From NCBI GenBank assembly GCA_023487605.1, contig JAMDEE010000003.1, positions 1-28,803 on the forward strand: 28,803 bases of DNA, read 5' to 3'. This document shows, one piece after another, positions 15,506 through 21,803 of this stretch (positions are counted from its first letter, which is position 1; each line of letters starts with the position of its first letter). The notes beneath the pieces were generated by a model, which was given only the letters and a program-made list of their open reading frames with translations, had not been told where the DNA came from and did not search any database. Source of the stretch: Patescibacteria group bacterium. GTDB taxonomy: Bacteria; Patescibacteriota; Microgenomatia; Levybacterales; UBA12049. The position numbers were made by a program, and so were the translations under genes.

Positions 15506-15536
15506 AAAAAATCACCCCGCCCTGAAGTAGGCGAGT
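15506..15536 (-). terminator. Second intrinsic terminator downstream of the YerC-like gene
   Basis: On the minus strand ACTCGCC pairs with GGCGGGGT (one bulged G, one G-T pair) around the loop TACTTCAG, followed by GATTTTTT. It lies about 60 nt downstream of the YerC-like stop and upstream of the second hairpin, making a tandem pair. Confidence 0.6.
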
Positions 15537-15544
15537 ATGATTTG

Positions 15545-15604
15545 ACTTAATTTGAAATTTAAAATTTAAAGTTTTCATTGAAAATTAAAAAATAAAAATT
15601 AAAA
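15545..15604. repeat. AT-rich palindromic element at the end of the YerC-like gene
   Basis: AATTTGAAATTTAAAATTTAAA is followed by complementary-type TTGAAAATTAAAAAAT and AAAAATTAAAAATTC blocks. The last codons and stop of the YerC-like gene lie in the right end. It resembles the element at 7516-7627. Confidence 0.45.
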
Positions 15605-15892
15605 ATTCTTGTTCTCGAATCTCTTGAGAACAAGCCTGTATCCGCCTTTGCCTTTGGTCAGCCATTTATTCACTCTGGCAATTGTTGTACTGCTCATGCC
15701 GGTTTCCTTTTCGATCTTTTCATATTGTACTTTTTGATCAAGCATTTGCGCTACTTTCCACCTGTTGGCGAATTCTTTTATTTCCGCCTCGGTTAATAGA
15801 TCTCTTAAAAATCTTTTGCATTCATCGTCTGTTCGTAACGACAATAGCGCTTTATATAAACTTTTACTTGATCTATTTGATAAATAATCCAT
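15599..15892 (-). CDS. TrpR-like DNA-binding protein, YerC/YecD family
   Basis: A 97-residue helical protein of the TrpR superfamily. The conserved run is FLRDLLTEAEIKEFANRWKV, then AQMLDQKVQYEKIEKETGMS and STTIARVNKWLTKGKGGYRL. The segment IEKETGMSSTTIARVNKWL is the helix-turn-helix, and the Gly-rich GKGGY end is typical of YerC/YecD. Its own promoter carries two palindromes related to each other, one in the -35/-10 spacer and one over the transcription start, a textbook layout for autorepression. Two terminator hairpins follow before the PRTase-LOG cassette. The ligand, if any, is unknown; it should not be assumed to bind tryptophan. Confidence 0.9.
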   Translation of the reverse strand: MDYLSNRSSKSLYKALLSLRTDDECKRFLRDLLTEAEIKEFANRWKVAQMLDQKVQYEKIEKETGMSSTTIARVNKWLTKGKGGYRLVLKRFENKNF

Positions 15893-15909
15893 ACTTTATT
15901 TAGATAAAG
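15893..15909 (-). promoter_or_regulatory. Operator 2 for the YerC-like regulator (start-site proximal)
   Basis: On the minus strand CTTTATCTAAATAAAGT has inverted arms CTTTAT/ATAAAG and lies between the -10 box and the ATG. It shares the half-site with the palindrome at 15925-15942, 32 bp away (about three helical turns). Confidence 0.55.
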
Positions 15910-15916
15910 CATAGAT

Positions 15917-15945
15917 ATCATACTACTTTATTTAACTAAAGTCAA
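15917..15945 (-). promoter_or_regulatory. Promoter of the YerC-like gene
   Basis: On the minus strand TTGACT (15940-15945), a 17-nt spacer and TATGAT (15917-15922), a near-consensus sigma70-type promoter. The -10 box ends 24 nt before the ATG. Confidence 0.75.
15925..15942 (-). promoter_or_regulatory. Operator 1 for the YerC-like regulator (in the promoter spacer)
   Basis: ACTTTAGTTAAATAAAGT on the minus strand has perfect ACTTTA/TAAAGT arms and fills the spacer between -35 and -10. A protein bound here would block RNA polymerase. The candidate binder is the gene's own product. Confidence 0.55.
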
Positions 15946-15980
15946 GCGGGTAAAAATAAGATTTATATAGAAAAGAAAAA

Positions 15981-16982
15981 CTATTGAATTTCTTCTACGA
16001 GGTGGTGGAATAAATCCCTTGTAGTAATAACTAGAATTCCTATGATCGGTATAGCGAAAATGGCGCCAATTCCTCCCGCTATCTGAAAGCCTAACAGGAA
16101 AGAGAGTAAAACAATAACAGGGTGAAGCTTAAAAGCCTTGCCGAATAATTTAGGACCAATTATATTGAATATTATTTGCTGTGTAACTAGAAGGATCGCG
16201 AATATAACTAAAGATTGTGTAGGATTGACAGGGAATGTAAAAAATATAGGTGGGATAAGAGCCAGAACAGGACCTATTAGTGGTATGAATGCAAAAATTC
16301 CAGAAAGAAAAGCAATAGAAGCAGCGGAATGTATGTTAAATATTCTAAATATAATCCATGTGCTAAATCCGGCAAGTCCAGCAAATATTAACTGTATACG
16401 TAAAAATGAAGCAAAGGTTTGTTCTATTACCGCTTGAGTAAATTTAATTTTATCATGCCACTTCCTTGGGGCTATATATAATAACTCTCTATTTATTTTT
16501 TCTTTGTCAACAACAAAATAGAAAGAGAATAGAAATACTATAAAAACATAGAAAGAGAATTGAGCAACAGATGGAATAAGAGAAATCGAATTATCCAGAA
16601 AAGACGTCATTGTGTCTGCCCAACGACGGACGAATTTTGGTGCCTCGTTTAGGTATTTGGGTATGAAATCTGCTAAGGTTTTGCTTTCTGCGGTTATAGT
16701 TGGAATAAATAAAAGTACAGCAGCCGCTATTATAATAAGTAAAAGCAGATAAACAATAACAGCAGAGATTGTTTTAGGAATACGAGATGTCCGGGATATT
16801 AAGGCTACTATAGGTTCTAGTATAAAGCTAAGAAGCCATGATATTAGAAGGATAATAATGATATTCCCAACGCTTTGTAATAATTGCCATATTATATTAA
16901 AGATGTATATGCCAACGGCTAGAATGAGAAGTAATATTAGTATTCTTAGGAGACTTGACTCTTTTTGTACATCTTTGAACAT
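15981..16982 (-). CDS. AI-2E family (PerM/UPF0118) membrane transporter
   Basis: A 333-residue inner-membrane protein with about seven to eight hydrophobic segments. The family pattern is clear: paired N-terminal helices ending SWLLSFILEPIV, then a long amphipathic region (ESKTLADFIPKYLNEAPKFV), and a C-terminal bundle with FIPLIGPVLALIPPIFF, NIIGPKLFGKAFKLHPVIVL and GAIFAIPIIGILVI. The family includes the proposed AI-2 exporter TqsA and sodium/proton-linked permeases; the substrate here is unknown. ATG 16982 is preferred; an in-frame TTG at 17000 would overlap the end of pepP. It is probably co-transcribed with pepP. Confidence 0.9.
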   Translation of the reverse strand: MFKDVQKESSLLRILILLLILAVGIYIFNIIWQLLQSVGNIIIILLISWLLSFILEPIVALISRTSRIPKTISAVIVYLLLLIIIAAAVLLFIPTITAESKTLADFIPKYLNEAPKFVRRWADTMTSFLDNSISLIPSVAQFSFYVFIVFLFSFYFVVDKEKINRELLYIAPRKWHDKIKFTQAVIEQTFASFLRIQLIFAGLAGFSTWIIFRIFNIHSAASIAFLSGIFAFIPLIGPVLALIPPIFFTFPVNPTQSLVIFAILLVTQQIIFNIIGPKLFGKAFKLHPVIVLLSFLLGFQIAGGIGAIFAIPIIGILVITTRDLFHHLVEEIQ

Positions 16983-16989
16983 AATTTTA

Positions 16990-18102
16990 TTATAGCTCAA
17001 TAAACGTCTTGGGGGAATGGGTAATAATTTTTAGTTTGTCGTTTTGGATAACAACTAGATCTTCAATACGAATTCCTCCAAACCCCGGAACATAGATCCC
17101 GGGTTCAATAGAAAAAACCATCCCGGGTTTAATAATATCTGTTGATCTTGGTGAAAGGCGGGGGAGTTCGTGGACTTCGACGCCAATGCCGTGACCTAAA
17201 GAGTGGGGAATAGTAGGGTAGCCTTTTGAAATAATATAGTCTCGGGCAGTTTCATCAATTTTGTAAGCCTTAATGCCTCTTCCCAATTGTTCCATTGTTA
17301 AATTGTTAAATTGTTGGATTGCTAAATTTTGCGCTTCTAAAACCGTGCTGTACATTCTTTTTAATTCGTCAGTTGACGAACCGAAGAAAACTGTGCGGGT
17401 CATATCCGAGCAGTAATTGTTAATTCTTACGCCAAAGTCCAAGAGCACAATGCTGCGTTTCTTTAATTTTTGATTTCCCGATACATGGTGGGGAACGCTT
17501 GAGTTTGATCCAAACGCGACAATTGGCGGAAAAGAAATATCTCCTCCCATTTTTCTAATAAAAAATTCTATTTTTAGAGCCAATTCTTTTTCCGAAACTC
17601 CTAGTTTTATTTCTTTTAAAAGATAATCAAAGGTTTTGTCTCCTAATCTGCATGCATTTTCAATCAGTTTTATTTCGTTACTTCCCTTAACAGCTCTTAA
17701 AGAATTAATGATATCACTACAATGATGTATATTATTATAGTGATCAAACAAAGTTTTATTTTCGTAAAGAGTTAGATTTTTTTCTTCTATTGCGAGTTTT
17801 TTGATTTTGTGTTTTTGGATGATCTTTCCTAAAAGATTCTTTATAGAATTTTGAGACGATACTTCAAGAAGATTAAAATGGGTAATTTTTTCAAGAACCG
17901 CTTCGCTGTAACGCCCGTCTGTTATAATGTATTGCTTAGTTTTAGTAATCAGTAAAAATGCTTCCCGTTCGTCTTTAGAAAATCCCGTAAAACCGGTTAA
18001 GTAAATAATGTTGGGAATGGAGGAGACGAGTACAGCATCAAGTTTTTTAATTTTCAAGAGGGTTCTAAGTTTTAAAAGTCTGGCATTCATCGTCGTTGTC
18101 AT
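16990..18102 (-). CDS. pepP: Xaa-Pro aminopeptidase (M24 family)
   Basis: A two-metal aminopeptidase releasing N-terminal residues next to proline. The N-terminal creatinase-like domain (to about residue 130) precedes the pita-bread domain. Metal-site segments are LLDFGVRINNYCSDMTRT (two Asp), SLGHGIGVEVHE (His), FSIEPGIYV (Glu) and GGIRIEDLV (Glu). A stretch encoded by a TTGTTAAA-type repeat (17294-17329) adds a loop, read as AIQQFNNLTMEQLGRG, where relatives have a short IKPG-like turn. A TATAAG box ends 6 nt before ATG 18102; a second ATG at 18090 is in frame. Downstream lies the AI-2E-family gene. Confidence 0.94.
   Translation of the reverse strand: MTTTMNARLLKLRTLLKIKKLDAVLVSSIPNIIYLTGFTGFSKDEREAFLLITKTKQYIITDGRYSEAVLEKITHFNLLEVSSQNSIKNLLGKIIQKHKIKKLAIEEKNLTLYENKTLFDHYNNIHHCSDIINSLRAVKGSNEIKLIENACRLGDKTFDYLLKEIKLGVSEKELALKIEFFIRKMGGDISFPPIVAFGSNSSVPHHVSGNQKLKKRSIVLLDFGVRINNYCSDMTRTVFFGSSTDELKRMYSTVLEAQNLAIQQFNNLTMEQLGRGIKAYKIDETARDYIISKGYPTIPHSLGHGIGVEVHELPRLSPRSTDIIKPGMVFSIEPGIYVPGFGGIRIEDLVVIQNDKLKIITHSPKTFIEL
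17294..17329 (-). repeat. TTGTTAAA tandem repeat inside pepP
   Basis: On the plus strand ATTGTTAAATTGTTAAATTG continues with TTGGATTGCTAAATTT: about four degenerate 8-11-nt units in frame within a surface loop of the peptidase. Confidence 0.6.
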
Positions 18103-18108
18103 TCCGAA

Positions 18109-18114
18109 CTTATA
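18109..18114 (-). promoter_or_regulatory. -10 box of pepP
   Basis: TATAAG on the minus strand, 6 nt before the ATG at 18102. The -35 region is poor (TCATTT at 17-nt spacing) and lies in the palindromic element at 18121-18236. Confidence 0.4.
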
Positions 18115-18120
18115 TTTGAT

Positions 18121-18236
18121 TAGAATTTTTGAAATGAGAAGTGTGATTTTTTTGAACTAGATGTCTTGAATTCTAGATATCAAGACGTCAAATACTCAAG
18201 ATCAAGTATATCTCATTTCCCACATCAAAAATTCTT
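18121..18236. repeat. Nested palindromic element between pepP and the secreted-protein gene
   Basis: Outer arms TAGAATTTTTGAAATGAGA (18121-18139) and TCTCATTTCCCACATCAAAA with ATTCT (18211-18235) pair imperfectly. Inside, GTCTTGA (18163-18169) and TCAAGAC (18180-18186) form a perfect 7-bp stem. The whole could fold as one long hairpin, like a small non-coding inserted element. It may also serve as terminator for the unit ending at 18258. Confidence 0.5.
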
Positions 18237-18257
18237 TCTCTCTATTGTTTTTGATCT

Positions 18258-19046
18258 TTATTTTGTTATCGGCGTCAATTTCTTTCCGCTGCCGGTCGAA
18301 GGCGTTACGTTTGTCTGGGGCGCTAAAGCTTGCTGAGGAATAGTTGGGTCTTTAGGAATATCTGGAAAAAGAATAATACGAGAGGCTATTAAAAGTTTTT
18401 GGTTTTGTATATCTGGAAATCCAATAACTATTACATGTTCATTCATTTTTATCTTCGAAAAGCCAGAACGGATTAGATCAGTATTTTTGGTGTAAGAAAA
18501 GGTTCTGGTTACAGTTTCCACATTTACTTTTACTGTCGATCCGTCTTTTGTGCTGACGGTTATCGTATAGTTTTTGTTGTCTATGGCAGATATTGCGCCA
18601 TGAACTATTTTAGGGATTGAGATAACATTTACGAACCTGGCTAATATCCTTTGAGAGTCTTTATTGTAAAGGCCTAAGACTCCAAGTGTTTGCCCTTTTT
18701 TTATGTCGGAGATACCAAACGAGCTTTTTGCAGAGGGAGAGGAAAATCTAGTTAGTTCATCAACATCAACAAATCTAATGTTTCCGTTAAGATCGGATAG
18801 CGTTATTTGTGTAGAAGAAGAATTAGTAACTGTTCCTATAATACCTCTTTTCTCAACCAGTTTAAGTTTTGCCACGTGCGATGCTACTTCGTTGAGTATC
18901 TTTTGATCTATGGCGCTTTGTGAATTAGCGGCCGCGGAGCTGGTTGAATTTTTACTATTATTTGTTAAGGCGTGTACAGAAGTTGTCGCAATGCTTGCCG
19001 CCATAATTAATATAATAAAACTTATAGTCAATACAGTTTTTTTCAT
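18258..19046 (-). CDS. Secreted DUF5666-like protein
   Basis: A 262-residue exported protein. A signal peptide covers residues 1-26 (hydrophobic core VLTISFIILIMAASIATTSV, cleavage probably after VHA). After a Ser/Asn/Ala-rich linker come two similar beta-rich modules of the type GIIGTVTNSSSTQITLSDLNG and HGAISAIDNKNYTITVSTKDG, each followed by a Val/Thr-rich strand. This resembles the OB-like repeats of DUF5666 proteins. The C-terminus is Pro/Thr-rich and disordered. It is transcribed with the Ig-like protein just upstream (3-nt gap). Function unknown; an envelope role is inferred. Confidence 0.72.
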   Translation of the reverse strand: MKKTVLTISFIILIMAASIATTSVHALTNNSKNSTSSAAANSQSAIDQKILNEVASHVAKLKLVEKRGIIGTVTNSSSTQITLSDLNGNIRFVDVDELTRFSSPSAKSSFGISDIKKGQTLGVLGLYNKDSQRILARFVNVISIPKIVHGAISAIDNKNYTITVSTKDGSTVKVNVETVTRTFSYTKNTDLIRSGFSKIKMNEHVIVIGFPDIQNQKLLIASRIILFPDIPKDPTIPQQALAPQTNVTPSTGSGKKLTPITK

Positions 19047-19049
19047 AAA

Positions 19050-19475
19050 TTAGAATTCCTCGGTAGAAAACGTAACGGTTCTTTCTATAGTTTTTTCCTC
19101 CCCGTCTGGGGCAATAGACGTAATTTCTATAGGGTTTTCTCCGTTTTCAATCGTAACAGTCGTCGAAAAATTTCCATTTTCGGCGGGAGTTACTATTTGT
19201 TGATCCGTTTGAGTTATGATTGCTACTGTGCTTTGGGGATTAGTGGTACCTGAAATTGTTATTGTTCTGTTTCCGACAACCGATTCATCCGTTGGAGAGG
19301 AGAGAGATAGAAAAACAGATGGAGTAGGTGTTGCGGAAGGGAGAGTTATTGAAATAGGTTTTATCTTAGTGTTTGGTATTGTTTTTGTAAGTTGATATAT
19401 GTAAAAGAGTCCTCCTGCAACTAATATGCCTATCAGAACCGCAATGAAAGATAATACAATAGACTCTTTTTTCAT
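19050..19475 (-). CDS. Membrane-anchored protein with one Ig-like domain
   Basis: A 141-residue protein with an N-terminal membrane anchor (about residues 5-27, IVLSFIAVLIGILVAGGLFYI), a Pro/Thr-rich stalk (SATPTPS) and one beta-sandwich repeat: SPTDESVVGNRTITISGTTN, then the strands GNFSTTVTIENGENPIEITS and EKTIERTVTF. This pattern is common in bacterial Ig-like and glucodextranase-type domains on cell-surface proteins. The start at 19475 is chosen because a GAAGG site and a consensus promoter lie just upstream; a longer frame would run through the promoter. It heads a two-gene operon with the DUF5666-like gene. Confidence 0.8.
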   Translation of the reverse strand: MKKESIVLSFIAVLIGILVAGGLFYIYQLTKTIPNTKIKPISITLPSATPTPSVFLSLSSPTDESVVGNRTITISGTTNPQSTVAIITQTDQQIVTPAENGNFSTTVTIENGENPIEITSIAPDGEEKTIERTVTFSTEEF

Positions 19476-19493
19476 AAGCCTTCGAGTTTTTAG

Positions 19494-19522
19494 ATGATAC
19501 GATAAAACTTTCCCCTTGTCAA
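19494..19522 (-). promoter_or_regulatory. Promoter of the secreted two-gene operon
   Basis: On the minus strand TTGACA (19517-19522), a 17-nt spacer and TATCAT (19494-19499): nearly consensus. The short leader contains GAAGG 3 nt before the ATG. Its -35 box overlaps that of the divergent promoter at 19516-19544. Confidence 0.75.
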
Positions 19523-19544
19523 TAAATCTTTGCCGTGATAGGAT
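19516..19544 (+). promoter_or_regulatory. Divergent promoter of the MBL-like protein-dnaB operon
   Basis: TTGTCA (19516-19521), a 17-nt spacer and TAGGAT (19539-19544), with the ATG at 19552 after 7 nt. The -35 hexamer shares five bases with that of the divergent promoter, so the two probably compete for polymerase. Confidence 0.5.
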
Positions 19545-19551
19545 GATCATT

Positions 19552-20013
19552 ATGGAGATTGCTTATTTAGGTGATGATAGTATAAAAATTAAAGGAAAAA
19601 AAAATAACATTATTGTTGATCATAATACTGTTTCTTTGTCATTGGGTAACGACGCTCTTTTGATAGAAGGTCCGGGAGAATACGAAGCGGAAGGAGTGAA
19701 AATATCCGCTTTGGGTACACGGGGAAAACTGTGTTTTAATTTCAGAATGGACCAACTTAAGGTTTTTTTGGCAGACAAAGATTCTCTGGATAAAAATCAG
19801 TTCGAAGACAGTAAATACGATTTGATTATACTTTCGGTGAATACTGCCCCTAAAGATTTATCTGTATTGTCGGGATTATCTTCTTATATAGTGTTGCATG
19901 GAAGAAATGCTCTGGATCAAGCAAAATTATTAGGCAGAGAAGACCAAACAGTTTTAGATAAACTTCAGATTAAAGAAGCACCAGAAAAGACGGAGATTGC
20001 AGTCATAGGATGA
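19552..20013 (+). CDS. Degenerate metallo-beta-lactamase-fold protein
   Basis: A 153-residue cytoplasmic protein matching the start and middle of MBL-fold hydrolases: MEIAYLGDDSIKIKGKKNNI and IVDH, then LLIEGPGEYEAEGVKISALG, the latter typical of a UPF0173-like branch. The HxHxDH zinc motif that should lie between these blocks is absent, replaced by a short link (NTVSLSLGND), and the later His/Asp ligands are also missing. Hydrolase activity is therefore unlikely; a structural or regulatory role is possible. It ends in TGA 3 nt before dnaB, so the two are co-translated. ATG 19552 fits both the promoter and the canonical N-terminus. Confidence 0.78.
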   Translation: MEIAYLGDDSIKIKGKKNNIIVDHNTVSLSLGNDALLIEGPGEYEAEGVKISALGTRGKLCFNFRMDQLKVFLADKDSLDKNQFEDSKYDLIILSVNTAPKDLSVLSGLSSYIVLHGRNALDQAKLLGREDQTVLDKLQIKEAPEKTEIAVIG

Positions 20014-20016
20014 TTT

Positions 20017-21330
20017 ATGGCAAATATTAAAGTGCCTCCCCATGATGAGATTGCTGAAGAGAGCGTTTTAGGCGCGATTCTTATAGATAAAGACGCAATA
20101 GGAATAGCCTGCGATATTATTTCTCCGAATGATTTTTACAACGAGACAAATAAAATAGTTTATCAGGCAATGCTTGCCCTGTATGAGAAAGGAAAGCCTA
20201 TTGATGTTGTAACTCTTGCTGAAGAGTTCAAGAAGAACAAAGCAGGTAAGATTGGCAGTTCCTATCTGACGGATTTAGTCAATCAAGTTCCAAGCGCGGG
20301 AAACATTGAGCATTATAGTTTATACGTAAAAGAACTATCCACAAAGAGAAAGTTAATTAAAGCGGGTTCCTCTCTTGTCGAAATGGGTTTTTTGGACGAG
20401 GAGGCAAAGATGCTCCTAGACCGCGCGCAGTCCGAGATTTTTTCAATTACAGAAAGTAATACACGGGGGGGATTTACCCACATAAAAGACGCTCTTGCGG
20501 AAAGTTTTGACAGAATAGACGAGATACACAAAAGGGGAGAAGGATTGCGGGGTATTCGTACTGGTTTTACGGATTTAGACAATAAACTGTCGGGTTTGCA
20601 AAGTTCCAATCTTGTGATTTTAGCGGCAAGGCCGGGACAGGGAAAAACGGCAATGGCTGTAAATATTGCCCAATCGGTTTCTGTTGCAGGAAAATCTCCG
20701 GTTGCTATTTTTTCTCTGGAAATGAGCAAGGAAGAACTAGTTGACAGACTTTTGGTTGGTCAGGCAGATGTTGATGCATGGAGGCTTAAAACGGGTAAAT
20801 TATCGGAATCGGATTTTGCAAAATTATCTCAAGCAATGGGGGAGTTGGCAGATGCCCCAATTTTTATAGATGATTCTCCTGGATTATCTATTTTCGAGAT
20901 AAGAACAAGGGCGAGGAGACTGCAATTGGAACATAAGACAGCCTTAATAATAATTGATTATCTTCAGCTTGTGGATCCGGGCAGACGGTACGACAATCGG
21001 GTGCAGGAGGTCTCTGTTGTTTCCCAAGCGCTCAAAAATCTAGCTCGAGAACTCAAGGTTCCTGTTTTAGCCCTTTCCCAACTGTCGCGGGCGGTTGAAC
21101 ACCGAGGAGAGAAAAAGCCCCAGCTGGCAGATCTTCGGGAGTCGGGGTCAATAGAACAGGATGCGGATGTGGTTATGTTTTTATACAGAACAGACGATGT
21201 ATTAACTACAAATATGAATATAAAACTTCTTATCTCGAAACACCGAAACGGCCCAACAGGGGAAATAGATTTACTTTTTAGGGGAGATAGGATAAAATTT
21301 TACAGTACCGAGAAAAGACAACTCGAGTAG
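20017..21330 (+). CDS. dnaB: Replicative DNA helicase DnaB
   Basis: The hexameric helicase of the replication fork. The N-terminal domain begins PHDEIAEESVLGAILIDKDA. The RecA-like motor starts near residue 180 with TGFTDLDNKLSGL, Walker A ARPGQGKT (residues 204-211), SLEMSKEELVDRLL, Walker B LIIIDYLQLV, LSQLSRAVEHRGEKKPQLAD and LRESGSIEQDADVV. It ends FRGDRIKF, and its length of 437 residues is normal. No intein interrupts the Walker A region. It lies 3 nt after the MBL-like gene and is followed by a Pro-rich small gene. Confidence 0.97.
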   Translation: MANIKVPPHDEIAEESVLGAILIDKDAIGIACDIISPNDFYNETNKIVYQAMLALYEKGKPIDVVTLAEEFKKNKAGKIGSSYLTDLVNQVPSAGNIEHYSLYVKELSTKRKLIKAGSSLVEMGFLDEEAKMLLDRAQSEIFSITESNTRGGFTHIKDALAESFDRIDEIHKRGEGLRGIRTGFTDLDNKLSGLQSSNLVILAARPGQGKTAMAVNIAQSVSVAGKSPVAIFSLEMSKEELVDRLLVGQADVDAWRLKTGKLSESDFAKLSQAMGELADAPIFIDDSPGLSIFEIRTRARRLQLEHKTALIIIDYLQLVDPGRRYDNRVQEVSVVSQALKNLARELKVPVLALSQLSRAVEHRGEKKPQLADLRESGSIEQDADVVMFLYRTDDVLTTNMNIKLLISKHRNGPTGEIDLLFRGDRIKFYSTEKRQLE

Positions 21331-21361
21331 CGTTATTTATAGGGAGGGGGTGATATTTTCA

Positions 21362-21634
21362 ATGGATGACAACAATGTAAATCAGCCAGTAATGCCGGGA
21401 CAGCCAATAATGCCTAATCAGGGAGGAACAACAGTTCCGCCGAGCGTTCCTGCAGATGGTTCGCAGATGCCGGGAGGAATGCCGCCAGCAGGCCAACCAA
21501 CTCCTCCAAATCCAGTTCCTGGAGTTGTGCCGCCGGTCGAGGAACCAAGCATCTCTCAAAACCCAGGCATGCCTAATCCTCAATCAGGAATTCCTACGCA
21601 GGAACCGCCTATGAATGATGGAAATATGGCATAA
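21362..21634 (+). CDS. Small Pro/Gly/Asn-rich low-complexity protein
   Basis: A 90-residue protein almost entirely of Pro, Gly, Met, Asn and Gln with repeating PGQP/PNPVPG/NPGMPNPQ units and no hydrophobic segment. It is acidic and predicted to be disordered. A strong purine-rich site (GGGAGG, 21342-21348) precedes ATG 21362; a GTG at 21350 overlaps that site and is less likely. It follows dnaB by 31 nt and may share its transcript. Function unknown. Confidence 0.65.
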   Translation: MDDNNVNQPVMPGQPIMPNQGGTTVPPSVPADGSQMPGGMPPAGQPTPPNPVPGVVPPVEEPSISQNPGMPNPQSGIPTQEPPMNDGNMA

Positions 21635-21672
21635 GGCATAAATAGTGTTTTAAAATATGCTATTTAATAAGA

Positions 21673-21711
21673 AATTGCGTGATTGCGAATTTGCAATTGT
21701 GTGATTTTTTG
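21673..21711 (+). repeat. ATTGCGTG-type direct repeat tract
   Basis: AATTGCGTGATTGCGAATTT is followed by GCAATTGTGTGATTTTTTG: two or three degenerate ATTGyGTG units, with ATTGC/GCAAT able to pair. It lies between the dnaB unit and the two-component operon, and its T run could help terminate transcription. Confidence 0.45.
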
Positions 21712-21762
21712 TTCTGACTTTTTTATATAGTTTTCCTTTTTTCTCTACGAGAATACGGATTC

Positions 21763-21794
21763 CTTCATTAAATCTTCATCTTGCTTGATATAAT
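21763..21794 (+). promoter_or_regulatory. Promoter and response-regulator box of the two-component operon
   Basis: Two direct CTTCAT repeats (21763-21768 and 21774-21779) start 11 bp apart, the spacing OmpR/PhoB-type regulators use. They cover the -35 position of TATAAT (21789-21794). The same pair occurs at 24693-24709 before the small exported peptide. The ATG at 21804 is 9 nt past the -10 box. Confidence 0.7.
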
Positions 21795-21803
21795 CTGTTG
21801 TGT

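Noticed and set aside
15439..15507. Upstream extension of the first cassette protein to 15507
   Set aside because: It would translate through the terminator hairpin and T tract in a frame giving an atypical start; the ATG at 15438 has a purine-rich site next to it.
19543..19551. Earlier ATG (19543) as the start of the MBL-like protein
   Set aside because: It overlaps the -10 box of its own promoter, and MEIAYLG at 19552 is the conserved N-terminus.
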